This document shows positions 1-7,406 of a stretch of DNA of 30,857 nt, piece after piece (the stretch's first letter is position 1; each line of letters starts with the position of its first letter). Location: contig URNG01000024.1 of NCBI GenBank assembly GCA_900549295.1, forward strand, positions 1-30,857, in the 5' to 3' direction. The stretch comes from an uncultured Rhodocyclaceae bacterium (GTDB lineage Bacteria > Pseudomonadota > Gammaproteobacteria > Burkholderiales > Rhodocyclaceae). The notes beneath the pieces are model-generated. The model was not told where the DNA came from, did no database searches, and saw only the letters and a list, made by a program, of their open reading frames with translations. The translations under genes and the position numbers were made by a program.

Positions 1-452
1 CCTTGCAGGGCGGTGCCGGGGATGACGTGCTGGATGGCGGAGAAGGCAACGATATCCTCAGCGGCGATGCTGGCAATGACACTTATCTATTCGGTAAGGG
101 TGACGGGCAGGACACCATTCATAACTACGACAGCGCCACGGATAGCTTGGATAAACTGCTGTTCGGCGCAGATATTTCTGCCGACCAACTTTGGTTCCGC
201 AAGGTGAACAACCATCTTGAAATAAGCATCATCGGCACGGATGACAAGGCCACGATCAGCAACTGGTATTCCAGCGCGGCCTATCGCTTGGAGCAGTTTG
301 AAACGCGCGACGGCGCCCTGCTCACCGACGGCAAAGTGCACGCCTTGGTCGAAGCCATGGCCGCCTTCGCACCCCCGGCCGCAGGAGAAACCACGCTCTC
401 GCCCGGCTACCGCGAGGCGCTCGCTCCAGTCATCGCAGCAAATTGGCAATGA
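1..452 (+). CDS. RTX (hemolysin-type calcium-binding) exoprotein, C-terminal fragment
   Basis: The frame is open to the window edge, so only the last ~150 codons of a larger secreted protein are present. The visible N-terminal part has glycine/aspartate nonapeptide repeats (GGAGDDVLD, GGEGNDILS, GDAGNDTYL), which in this family wind into a calcium-binding parallel beta-roll outside the cell. After them comes a region of the kind often found after RTX repeats (around LWFRKVNNHLEISIIGTDDK and ISNWYSS). The end, LAPVIAANWQ, is a familiar C-terminus of RTX proteins exported by type I secretion, where the uncleaved signal is C-terminal. The ABC exporter starts 31 bases downstream, so this is probably its cargo. 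The enzymatic or adhesive part lies upstream of the window, and its function cannot be told. Confidence 0.9.
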   Translation, partial: LQGGAGDDVLDGGEGNDILSGDAGNDTYLFGKGDGQDTIHNYDSATDSLDKLLFGADISADQLWFRKVNNHLEISIIGTDDKATISNWYSSAAYRLEQFETRDGALLTDGKVHALVEAMAAFAPPAAGETTLSPGYREALAPVIAANWQ

Positions 453-483
453 AAGGGGCGGCAATGCGAACAGCGAGGACGCG

Positions 484-2637
484 ATGAGCAAAACCGAAAC
501 GCAGGCCGGGCAGGCAGCGCCTGCGTCCCCGGAGCCGGATACCGGCCTGGCCTGTCTGGTGATGCTGGCGCGCTTTCATGGCCTGCCCGCCGATCCGGAT
601 CAGATCGCACATGAATTCAAAGATGGCGATGTGCCTTTTGACACTGCCTTGATACTGCTGGCCGCGCAGAAACTCGGTTTGCGCGCCCGGCAGGTCAGTT
701 GCGCGCTGGAACGTCTCGCCACTACGCCGCTGCCTGCCGTGGTGCACGATGCGGCAGGCGGTTTTTTCGTGCTTGCCCGTGTCGACGGCGACAAGGCGCT
801 CATCCACGACCCGCGCCTGGAGCGCCCGGCAGTGATGAGCCAGGCGGAACTGGCCGGGCGCTGGAGCGGGCAGGTGCTGCTCTTCGCCTCACGCGCCTCG
901 CTGGCCGGAGAACTGGCCCGCTTCGATTTTTCGTGGTTCATTCCTGCCGTCGTCAAGTACCGCCGCCTGCTGGGCGAAGTGCTGGCGGTTTCCTTCGCCC
1001 TGCAACTCTTTGCGCTGATTACCCCCTTGTTCTTTCAGGTGGTCATGGACAAGGTACTGGTGCATCGCGGTCTCACCACGCTGGATGTGATCGCCATCGG
1101 CTTGCTCGGTGTCTCGCTGTTCGAGGTGGCATTGTCAGGATTGCGGACTTACGTTTTTGCACACACCACGAGCCGTATCGACGTGGAACTGGGGGCACGC
1201 CTGTTTCGTCACTTGCTGGCCTTGCCCATTGCCTATTTCCAGGCCCGGCGCGTAGGGGATTCGGTAGCGCGGGTGAGGGAAATGGAGAACATCCGCAGCT
1301 TTCTTACCGGCAACGCGCTGACTGTGGTGCTGGACGTATTTTTCTCTGTGGTATTCCTCGCGGTGATGTTGTTCTACAGCGGCTGGCTCACCCTCGTCGT
1401 GCTGGCTTCGCTGCCGCTTTATTTCTTCATTTCCCTTTCCATCACACCGCTGCTGCGCGCCCGGTTGCATGAAAAATTCAACCGGGGCGCGGAAAATCAG
1501 GCTTTTCTGGTGGAAAGCATTGCCGGTATCGATACCTTGAAAAGCATGGCGGTGGAACCGCAGATGACCCGACGTTGGGATAATCAGCTCGCCGCCTACG
1601 TATCGGCCAGCTTCCGGGCGACCACGCTGGGCACCCTGGCGCACGAGAGCGTCAATCTGGTCAGCAAGCTGGTCACGGTAGGTACTCTCTGGCTAGGCGC
1701 GCGACTGGTGATCGAGGGGGAGTTGACGGTAGGACAGTTGATCGCCTTCAACATGCTGGCGGGCCGGGTTGCCCAGCCCATCATGCGGTTGGCGCAGTTG
1801 TGGGCGGATTTTCAGCAGGTGGGCATTTCGGTGCAGCGGTTGGGGGACATTCTCAATGCCCGGACGGAGCTTGCCACGGGCAATCGCTCCACCTTGCCTC
1901 GCCTCGCTGGCCGGGTATGCTTCGAGCAGGTGCGCTTTCGCTACCGCCCGGACGGACAGGAAGTACTGCGCGGCATAAACCTGGAGATCGTGCCAGGGGA
2001 AATCATCGGCATCGTCGGGCGTTCGGGCTCCGGCAAAAGCACGCTGACACGGCTCATCCAACGCCTGCACGTGCCGGAGAGCGGACGGGTGCTGGTCGAT
2101 GGCGTCGATCTCGCGCAGGCGGACGTGGCCTCCCTGCGCCGCCAGATTGGCGTGGTATTGCAGGAGAACGTGCTGTTCAACGCCAGCATCCGCGAAAACA
2201 TCGCGCTGGCCGACCCCGGCGCACCACTGGAGCGAGTGATCGCAGCCGCGAAACTGGCGGGAGCGCATGAATTCATCCTCGAACTGAGCGAGGGCTACGA
2301 CACGCGGGTTGGCGAACACGGCAGCACACTTTCCGGCGGGCAGCGCCAACGCATCGCCATTGCCCGCGCCTTGATGGGCGACCCGCGCATCCTGATTCTC
2401 GATGAAGCCACCAGCGCGCTCGATTACGAGTCGGAACGCGTCATTCAGGAGAACATGCAGGCGATCTGCCGGGGGCGGACGGTCGTCATCATCGCCCACC
2501 GGCTTTCCGCCGTGCGCCACGCTCACCGCATCGCGGTGATGGATCGGGGCCAGATCGTGGAACTGGGCAGCCACGACGATCTGCTCCAGCATGAAGCCGG
2601 GCATTACACCCGGCTCATCCGCCTGCAACGGGCCTAG
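484..2637 (+). CDS. Type I secretion ABC transporter (HlyB family, C39-like domain)
   Basis: This 717-residue inner-membrane permease/ATPase, about the length of HlyB, should energise export of the adjacent RTX protein. The ATG at 484 is chosen because GAGG lies at 475-478 and because the C39-like domain begins just after it; the in-frame ATG at 241 lies inside the RTX gene. Domain order: peptidase-C39-like domain (~residues 17-135), six-helix ABC exporter domain (~150-440), ATPase (~480-717). Walker A is GRSGSGKST at 512-520, the signature LSGGQ at 616-620, Walker B ends in D640-E641, and the switch His is H672. In the C39-like domain the catalytic Cys position is Thr20 (DTGLACL) and the catalytic His position appears to be Phe94, while D109-P110 remains. 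It therefore should not cleave a leader and probably works as a cargo-docking domain. It is followed after 9 bases by the HlyD-type adaptor. Confidence 0.95.
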   Translation: MSKTETQAGQAAPASPEPDTGLACLVMLARFHGLPADPDQIAHEFKDGDVPFDTALILLAAQKLGLRARQVSCALERLATTPLPAVVHDAAGGFFVLARVDGDKALIHDPRLERPAVMSQAELAGRWSGQVLLFASRASLAGELARFDFSWFIPAVVKYRRLLGEVLAVSFALQLFALITPLFFQVVMDKVLVHRGLTTLDVIAIGLLGVSLFEVALSGLRTYVFAHTTSRIDVELGARLFRHLLALPIAYFQARRVGDSVARVREMENIRSFLTGNALTVVLDVFFSVVFLAVMLFYSGWLTLVVLASLPLYFFISLSITPLLRARLHEKFNRGAENQAFLVESIAGIDTLKSMAVEPQMTRRWDNQLAAYVSASFRATTLGTLAHESVNLVSKLVTVGTLWLGARLVIEGELTVGQLIAFNMLAGRVAQPIMRLAQLWADFQQVGISVQRLGDILNARTELATGNRSTLPRLAGRVCFEQVRFRYRPDGQEVLRGINLEIVPGEIIGIVGRSGSGKSTLTRLIQRLHVPESGRVLVDGVDLAQADVASLRRQIGVVLQENVLFNASIRENIALADPGAPLERVIAAAKLAGAHEFILELSEGYDTRVGEHGSTLSGGQRQRIAIARALMGDPRILILDEATSALDYESERVIQENMQAICRGRTVVIIAHRLSAVRHAHRIAVMDRGQIVELGSHDDLLQHEAGHYTRLIRLQRA

Positions 2638-2646
2638 GGGATCGTC

Positions 2647-4068
2647 ATGTATCGGCAAGCCTGGCGTGATCTCTGGCGACGGTATCGTGAAGTGTTCCAA
2701 CACGCCTGGCGGCAGCGCCGGGAGATGGAGCCGCCGCAACGCCTGCCGCACGAAGCCGTATTTCTGCCGGCAACCCTGGCATTGCAGGAAACCCCGGTGC
2801 ATCCCGCGCCGCGTATCGCCATGGGCGCGATACTGCTGTTCGCGGCACTGGCCCTGCTCTGGGCGCTGCTGGGGCACATGGACGTCGTGGCGACGGCAAC
2901 CGGCAAGGTGGTACCGGATAGCCGCAGCAAGGTGATCCAGCCGGTAGATACGGCCACGGTGCGTGCCATTCGCGTGCGGGACGGCGAGGTGGTCAGGGCC
3001 GGGCAGGCGCTCATCGACCTGGACGCAACGGAGGCACAGGCAGACGTGGAGCGCCTGCACAACGATCTGCTCACGACGCACTATGTCTTGCAGCGCTCGG
3101 CAGCCATGCTGGTCGCCATGGATACCTGGAAAACACCGACGCTGACCCCGCCACCGGGCGCAGCCGCCGATACAGCCCGCTTCAGGCAGGAGGCTGCCTT
3201 GTTGCAGGGACAGTACTCGGAACTGCGTGCCCAGGTGGAACAACTGGAGGCCGAAATCGTCCGCCGCGAGGCAGAACGCCGGGCAACCCAGGCAATTGCG
3301 GAAAAACTGCAACAAACCCTGCCCATCGTCCGGCAGCGAGCCGAGGATTACAAGGATCTGCTGACCCGCAATTTCGTCTCGAAGCATGGTTATTTGCAGA
3401 TGGAACAAAGCCATATCGAACTGGAGCGGGATTGGGCGGCACAGCGGGAAAAACTGGCGGAAATCAAGGCATCGCGCCTGGAAGCGGAGCGGCAGAAGGC
3501 GCGGCTCATCGCTGAAACGCGCCGCTCCTGGCTGGATCGTCAGCACGAGGCAGGGCAGCAGGCAGTGACGCTGGAACAGGAACTCGTCAAGGCGGAGAAC
3601 CGTGGCCGCCTGACGCGCCTGACCGCTCCCGAGGACGGCATCGTGCAGCAACTGGCCGTACATACCATCGGTGGCGTCGTGACCGAGGCGCAACCCCTGA
3701 TGGTGATCGTACCGCTCGAAAACCCATTGGAAGTGGAAGCCTTCATCCTCAACAAGGACATTGGCTTCGTCCATCCCGGCCAGGCTGCGCGGATCAAGGT
3801 GGAAACATTTACCTTCACCAAATACGGCACCTTGGACGGTGAAGTGGTGCACGTTTCTTCCGATGCCATTCAGGACGACAAACTGGGGTTGATTTTTTCC
3901 ACACGCATCCGCCTGCACCAGGACACCCTCAAGGTGGGAGAAAAAAACATCCGGCTGTCACCCGGCATGGCCGTCACCGTCGAGGTCAAGACCGCTTCGC
4001 GGCGCGTCATCGAATATTTCCTCGGGCCACTCATCCAGTACGCGGACGAAAGTTTGAAGGAGCGATGA
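2647..4068 (+). CDS. Type I secretion periplasmic adaptor (HlyD family)
   Basis: This 473-residue membrane fusion protein should bridge the ABC transporter and an outer-membrane TolC channel. It has a cytoplasmic N-terminus of about 55 residues, one transmembrane helix at ~57-76 (AMGAILLFAALALLWALLG), a short lipoyl/beta segment (~85-125), a long Glu/Gln/Arg-rich alpha-helical hairpin (~128-330), and a C-terminal beta-barrel domain. The last residues (GPLIQYADESLKER) match the usual end of HlyD proteins in RTX operons. The ATG follows the exporter stop by 9 bases, so the two are translationally linked. No TolC-type gene follows within the window; the channel is presumably encoded elsewhere, as is common. 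Confidence 0.94.
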   Translation: MYRQAWRDLWRRYREVFQHAWRQRREMEPPQRLPHEAVFLPATLALQETPVHPAPRIAMGAILLFAALALLWALLGHMDVVATATGKVVPDSRSKVIQPVDTATVRAIRVRDGEVVRAGQALIDLDATEAQADVERLHNDLLTTHYVLQRSAAMLVAMDTWKTPTLTPPPGAAADTARFRQEAALLQGQYSELRAQVEQLEAEIVRREAERRATQAIAEKLQQTLPIVRQRAEDYKDLLTRNFVSKHGYLQMEQSHIELERDWAAQREKLAEIKASRLEAERQKARLIAETRRSWLDRQHEAGQQAVTLEQELVKAENRGRLTRLTAPEDGIVQQLAVHTIGGVVTEAQPLMVIVPLENPLEVEAFILNKDIGFVHPGQAARIKVETFTFTKYGTLDGEVVHVSSDAIQDDKLGLIFSTRIRLHQDTLKVGEKNIRLSPGMAVTVEVKTASRRVIEYFLGPLIQYADESLKER

Positions 4069-4325
4069 GGCACACCGCGCGCCCTGCCACTGCCCGGGTA
4101 ATCGCACAAAGGTCAGCAGCAGACTGAAAGACGGAAAAATCCACGGCCAAGGCGCAAAGACATCAAGGAAACGCAAAGGAACGACAAAAAGGGGGTTCCA
4201 AAAAAGATTTCCTTTTGCAAAGCCTTTGCCTCTTCGCGCCTTGACGGTGAAGGTTTCAGGAGGCATGCGACTGCCCCCAGCCTACGATTCTTGCACGACC
4301 GCCGAACCCGAGCCGCCCCCCCGTT
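4069..4325. other. Gene-free interval between hlyD-type gene and lolD
   Basis: There are 257 bases between convergent genes without a credible coding frame. The interval is richer in A than its surroundings and holds the imperfect inverted repeat listed at 4141-4250. A run of seven C lies just before the lolD stop. No standard GC-stem plus T-run terminator was found for either neighbour; the large inverted repeat may serve instead. Confidence 0.6.
4141..4250. repeat. Imperfect inverted repeat with GCAAAG-type motifs
   Basis: The left arm (4141-4180) contains CAAGGCGCAAAGA at 4148-4160. The right arm (4210-4250) contains its reverse complement with one mismatch at 4231-4243. The inner ends also pair (ACGCAAAGGA at 4171-4180 against TCCTTTTGCA at 4210-4219, with small slips). 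The arms are separated by ~29 bases that include AAAAAGGGGG. Degenerate CAAGGCGCAAAGACGCAAAGG-like strings of this style recur between genes in many environmental proteobacteria. The element could be a dispersed repeat, a bidirectional terminator, or both. Confidence 0.55.
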
Positions 4326-5003
4326 TCAGCCGTTCAGCCCGCCATCCTTCAACTCCACCTGCCGCATGGCACGCGCGGCCAGTTCGCGGTCGTGCGTCAC
4401 CATGACGAGGCTGGCGCCCTGACGCTCGACGTGTTCCAGCAACAGATCGAACACAGCAGCGGCGGTCTGGCTGTCGAGGTTGCCGGTGGGTTCGTCGGCC
4501 AGGATGCAGGCCGGGCGGCTGACCAGGGCGCGGGCGATGGCGGCGCGCTGGCGTTCGCCGCCGGAAAGTTCGCCCGGGCGGTGGGCGAGCCGATGCCCCA
4601 GGCCAACGGCGCTCAAGATTTCCGCCGCCGCCGCCAGCGCCTCGCTGCGTTCCTGGCGGCGGATCAACAAAGGCATGGCGACGTTTTCCAGCGCCGAAAA
4701 CTCGGGCAGCAGGTGGTGAAACTGGTAGACGAAACCCAGATGCCGGTTGCGCCAGTCGCCGCGCGCCGCTTCTGACAGTTGCGCCAACGGCTGTCCCTGG
4801 AGCAGCACCTGCCCCGCGCTCGGCGCATCCAGCCCGCCCAGCAGGTGCAGGAGCGTGCTTTTGCCGGAGCCGGAAGCGCCGACGATGGCCAGCGTGCTGC
4901 CGGCGGCGATGCCGAGGTCGATGTCGCGCAGCACCGGCACGTCCAGCCCGCCGCCCTGGAACACCTTGCCCAGACCGCGGGCTTCGAGAATGAACTCACT
5001 CAT
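4326..5003 (-). CDS. lolD: Lipoprotein-releasing ABC transporter ATPase LolD
   Basis: This 225-residue ATPase powers release of outer-membrane lipoproteins from the inner membrane to the carrier LolA. It shows Walker A GASGSGKST (residues ~42-50), the LolD-typical stretch YQFHHLLPEFSALENVAMP in the Q-loop region, the signature LSGGERQRAAIARAL, Walker B ILADEPTGNLD, and the H-loop VTHD. Length and motifs fit the MacB/LolD group, and the adjacent LolC/E permease settles the assignment. The ATG overlaps the permease stop by 8 bases (ATGAGTGA arrangement), so the permease is transcribed first and the two are translationally coupled. Confidence 0.96.
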   Translation of the reverse strand: MSEFILEARGLGKVFQGGGLDVPVLRDIDLGIAAGSTLAIVGASGSGKSTLLHLLGGLDAPSAGQVLLQGQPLAQLSEAARGDWRNRHLGFVYQFHHLLPEFSALENVAMPLLIRRQERSEALAAAAEILSAVGLGHRLAHRPGELSGGERQRAAIARALVSRPACILADEPTGNLDSQTAAAVFDLLLEHVERQGASLVMVTHDRELAARAMRQVELKDGGLNG

Positions 5004-6243
5004 AGCGCAGCGCCTCCGCCGGATTCACCCGCGCCGCCCGCCAGCTCGGGTACAGCGTCGCCAGCAGCGAGAGCACGAAGGCGATCAGGGTCACACCCCA
5101 GACGTCGCTCCACAGCAGTTCGGAGGGCAGGTCGGAAATGTAATAGACATCCTTGGCGAGAAACTGGACGCCGAGCACTTTCTCGATCGCCGGCACCACC
5201 ACGTCGATGTTGAGCGCCAGCGCGATGCCGCCGGCCACGCCGAGCGCCAGGCCGATGCAACCGACCAGCGCGCCCTGCACCATGAACACCGCCATGATGG
5301 AACGCGGGCGCGCGCCGAGCGTACGCAAAATCGCAATGTCGGCCTGCTTGTCCGTCACCGCCATGACCAGCGTCGACACCAGATTGAACGCCGCCACCGC
5401 CACGATCAGCGACAGGATGATGAACATCATGGTTTTCTCGATCTGCACGGCGCGGAAGAAATTGGCGTGGCTTTTCGTCCAGTCGTGTAGGTAAGCGTCG
5501 GCATTGATGAAGGCCGCCAGTTCGCGCGCGACGCGCGGCGCGGCGAACAGGTCGGCCACTTTCAGGCGCACGCCGCTCACCGTGTCGCCCATCTGGTAGA
5601 GGCGTTGCGCGTCCTGCAAGTGGATGAGCGCCAGCCCGGAATCGTATTCGTACATGCCGACTTCGAAGATACCGACCACGGTGAAGGAGCGCACGCGCGG
5701 CACCACGCCGGCCGGCGTCACCGTGCCTTGCGGCGCGATCAGGGTCAGCTTGTCGCCGACGTACACCTTCAGGGAACGCGCCAGATCGGCCCCGAGCACC
5801 ACGCCGAAACCGCCCGGCTGCAAGGCATCCAGGCTGCCGCTGGTGATGTGCTGGCGAAAATCGGCGACGCCGTCCTCCAGTTCCGGCTCGATGCCGCGAA
5901 TCAGCGCCCCTTTCACCCCGCCATCGACCGAGAACATCCCCTGCGACTGCACGAAGGGCGCGGCTTTCAGCACTTCCGGGTGTTCTTTGGCCTGGGCGGC
6001 GAGCGCCGGCCAGTTGCTCAAGCCGCCGTCGATGCCGGTGATCTGGATGTGCGAGGCCACGCCGAGAATGCGCGTGCGCAATTCCTTCTGGAAGCCGTTC
6101 ATCACCGACAGCACGACAATCAGCGCCGCCACGCCGAGGCCGATGCCGGCCATCGAGATCAGCGAAATGAAGGAAATGAAATGATTGCGCCGCTTGGCCC
6201 GCGTATAGCGCAGGCCGATAAGCAGCTCATAAGGCAATGACAT
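4996..6243 (-). CDS. lolC: Lipoprotein-releasing ABC transporter permease (LolC/LolE family)
   Basis: This 415-residue inner-membrane permease partners LolD in lipoprotein sorting. It has the family layout: a first transmembrane helix with the conserved start (~residues 22-50, FISFISLISMAGIGLGVAAL), a large periplasmic domain (~50-265), then three helices (~270-298, ~318-345, ~378-402) and the C-terminal WRAARVNPAEALRYE. The start MSLPYELLIGLRYTRAKRR is typical of the family. Only one permease gene is present, next to lolD, so it may act as a homodimer, as proposed for single-permease (LolF-type) systems; the label LolC rather than LolE is conventional. No clear ribosome-binding site precedes the ATG. 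Confidence 0.93.
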   Translation of the reverse strand: MSLPYELLIGLRYTRAKRRNHFISFISLISMAGIGLGVAALIVVLSVMNGFQKELRTRILGVASHIQITGIDGGLSNWPALAAQAKEHPEVLKAAPFVQSQGMFSVDGGVKGALIRGIEPELEDGVADFRQHITSGSLDALQPGGFGVVLGADLARSLKVYVGDKLTLIAPQGTVTPAGVVPRVRSFTVVGIFEVGMYEYDSGLALIHLQDAQRLYQMGDTVSGVRLKVADLFAAPRVARELAAFINADAYLHDWTKSHANFFRAVQIEKTMMFIILSLIVAVAAFNLVSTLVMAVTDKQADIAILRTLGARPRSIMAVFMVQGALVGCIGLALGVAGGIALALNIDVVVPAIEKVLGVQFLAKDVYYISDLPSELLWSDVWGVTLIAFVLSLLATLYPSWRAARVNPAEALRYE

Positions 6244-6354
6244 GAAAGGGCCGGGGTCTGCAAAAGGCGCTATGGTACATGCTCCGGGGCCGGCAGCGCG
6301 CGGGTGGTAAACTGCGCCCTTTCAATTTTCCGGCCCCCGCCGGCCAACTTCCCC
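6244..6354. promoter_or_regulatory. Divergent intergenic region lolC / rpfE-like gene
   Basis: These 111 bases separate two divergently transcribed units. Possible -10 elements are TACCAT for lolC (minus strand, 6269-6274) and TAAACT for the rpfE-like gene (plus strand, 6308-6313). Neither has a clear -35 box, so the assignments are weak. The plus-strand candidate lies downstream of the first in-frame GTG (6304), which favours the later GTG (6355) as the start of the rpfE-like gene. Confidence 0.35.
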
Positions 6355-7392
6355 GTGCACCTGACGCTACTCGTTCCCGAACTGATCTGGCCCGAACCGA
6401 GCGACGCGCTGACGCTGGCGGGGCTGCCCGCCGAACATTTCTCCTGGCTGGCCGGACGTGCCAGCATGCAGCACGCAAGCGCCGTGGCCCATGAAAATGC
6501 GCTGCTGGCGCAATTTGCAGCCACTGGCAGCAACCTGGCGCAACTGCGCGCCCTGGGCGAAACCCCTGCCCTCACCCTGAGCGCGTCCAGCCTGTGCGCC
6601 GACCCGGTGCACCTGCGCTTTCATCAGGAGCGCATCGTCTTGGCCGATGCTGGTGCTTTCCCCCTGACCGATGCCGACGCCACCGCCCTGCTCGCCGCGC
6701 TGAACGCGGAGTTTTCCGCGCTCGGCACTTTTCATCAGGGCCACGCCCGGTGCTGGTACGTCGAACTGAAAACGCCGCTGCCCCACCCGGCTCCGGCGCT
6801 TTCCGTAGTCGCCGGCCGCCGGCTGGATGGCGACATCGAAAACAAAACCTCGCCGCTTTACCGCTGGCTCAACGAAGTACAGATGTTCCTGCACCAGCAC
6901 CCGGTGAACGCCGCACGCGCCGCGCGTGGCGAACCGGTCATCAACAGCCTGTGGCTGTGGGGCGAAGGCGGCACGGCGACGGTCAACGCGCCGTTCGATG
7001 CGGTTTACGCCGATGATCCGCTGGCCCGCGGCCTCGCTGCCGCCAGCGGCCTTTGCGCCGAGAAGCTGCCGACCAGCGCCAGCGCAATTCTCGCCAGCGG
7101 CGCGCGGCGGCCGTTTGTTTATCTCGACAGTCTGCTGCCCGGCGTACTTTACGAGAACCCGGAGGACTGGCAGCAGCATTTCACCGCCCTGGAAAACGCC
7201 TGGTTTGCGCCCCTGCGCCAGCAGCTCGGCAAAACCTTGCAACGCCTCGACCTGATCGCGCCCACGGTGTACGGCACCCTGCGCTGGACGCTGACCGGCG
7301 CGGCGCGCTGGCAATTCTGGAAAAAAGGCCGCAGCCCGCAGCAACTGGCGCAAAAGCTGGCCGGCGCGCAACGCCCGCTGCCCGAAAACTGA
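6355..7392 (+). CDS. RpfE-like conserved protein upstream of recJ
   Basis: The product is about 345 residues from the GTG at 6355, which gives the conserved-looking start MHLTLLVPELIWPEPSD. A GTG at 6304 would add 17 residues, but it precedes a possible -10 element. I recognise this as the protein often annotated in beta- and gammaproteobacteria as regulatory protein of RpfE type; in Xanthomonas rpfE also neighbours recJ. Its biochemical role is not established. Visible blocks are LYRWLNEVQMFLHQHPVNAAR and NSLWLWGEGG, plus a basic C-terminus (WQFWKKGRSPQQLAQKL). There is no signal peptide or membrane segment, so it should be cytoplasmic. The gene ends 14 bases before recJ and is probably co-transcribed with it. 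The family assignment rests on motif memory and neighbourhood. Confidence 0.7.
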   Translation: MHLTLLVPELIWPEPSDALTLAGLPAEHFSWLAGRASMQHASAVAHENALLAQFAATGSNLAQLRALGETPALTLSASSLCADPVHLRFHQERIVLADAGAFPLTDADATALLAALNAEFSALGTFHQGHARCWYVELKTPLPHPAPALSVVAGRRLDGDIENKTSPLYRWLNEVQMFLHQHPVNAARAARGEPVINSLWLWGEGGTATVNAPFDAVYADDPLARGLAAASGLCAEKLPTSASAILASGARRPFVYLDSLLPGVLYENPEDWQQHFTALENAWFAPLRQQLGKTLQRLDLIAPTVYGTLRWTLTGAARWQFWKKGRSPQQLAQKLAGAQRPLPEN

Positions 7393-7393
7393 C

Positions 7394-7398
7394 AAGGA
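7394..7398 (+). promoter_or_regulatory. Ribosome-binding site of recJ
   Basis: AAGGA lies 8 bases before the TTG at 7407. It selects this TTG over the much earlier in-frame codons, which would lie inside the rpfE-like gene. Confidence 0.7.
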
Positions 7399-7406
7399 AT
7401 CCCAAC

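Noticed and set aside
484..900. A bacteriocin-type exporter with active leader peptidase
   Set aside because: The C39-like domain lacks the catalytic Cys and apparently the His, and the neighbouring cargo is an RTX protein with a C-terminal signal and no double-glycine leader.
1693..3918. A 741-codon open frame on the minus strand across the exporter and adaptor genes
   Set aside because: It is antisense to two clear genes (HlyB- and HlyD-type), its translation has no recognisable domain, and it is rich in Arg/His/Gln as expected from antisense of GC-rich codons.
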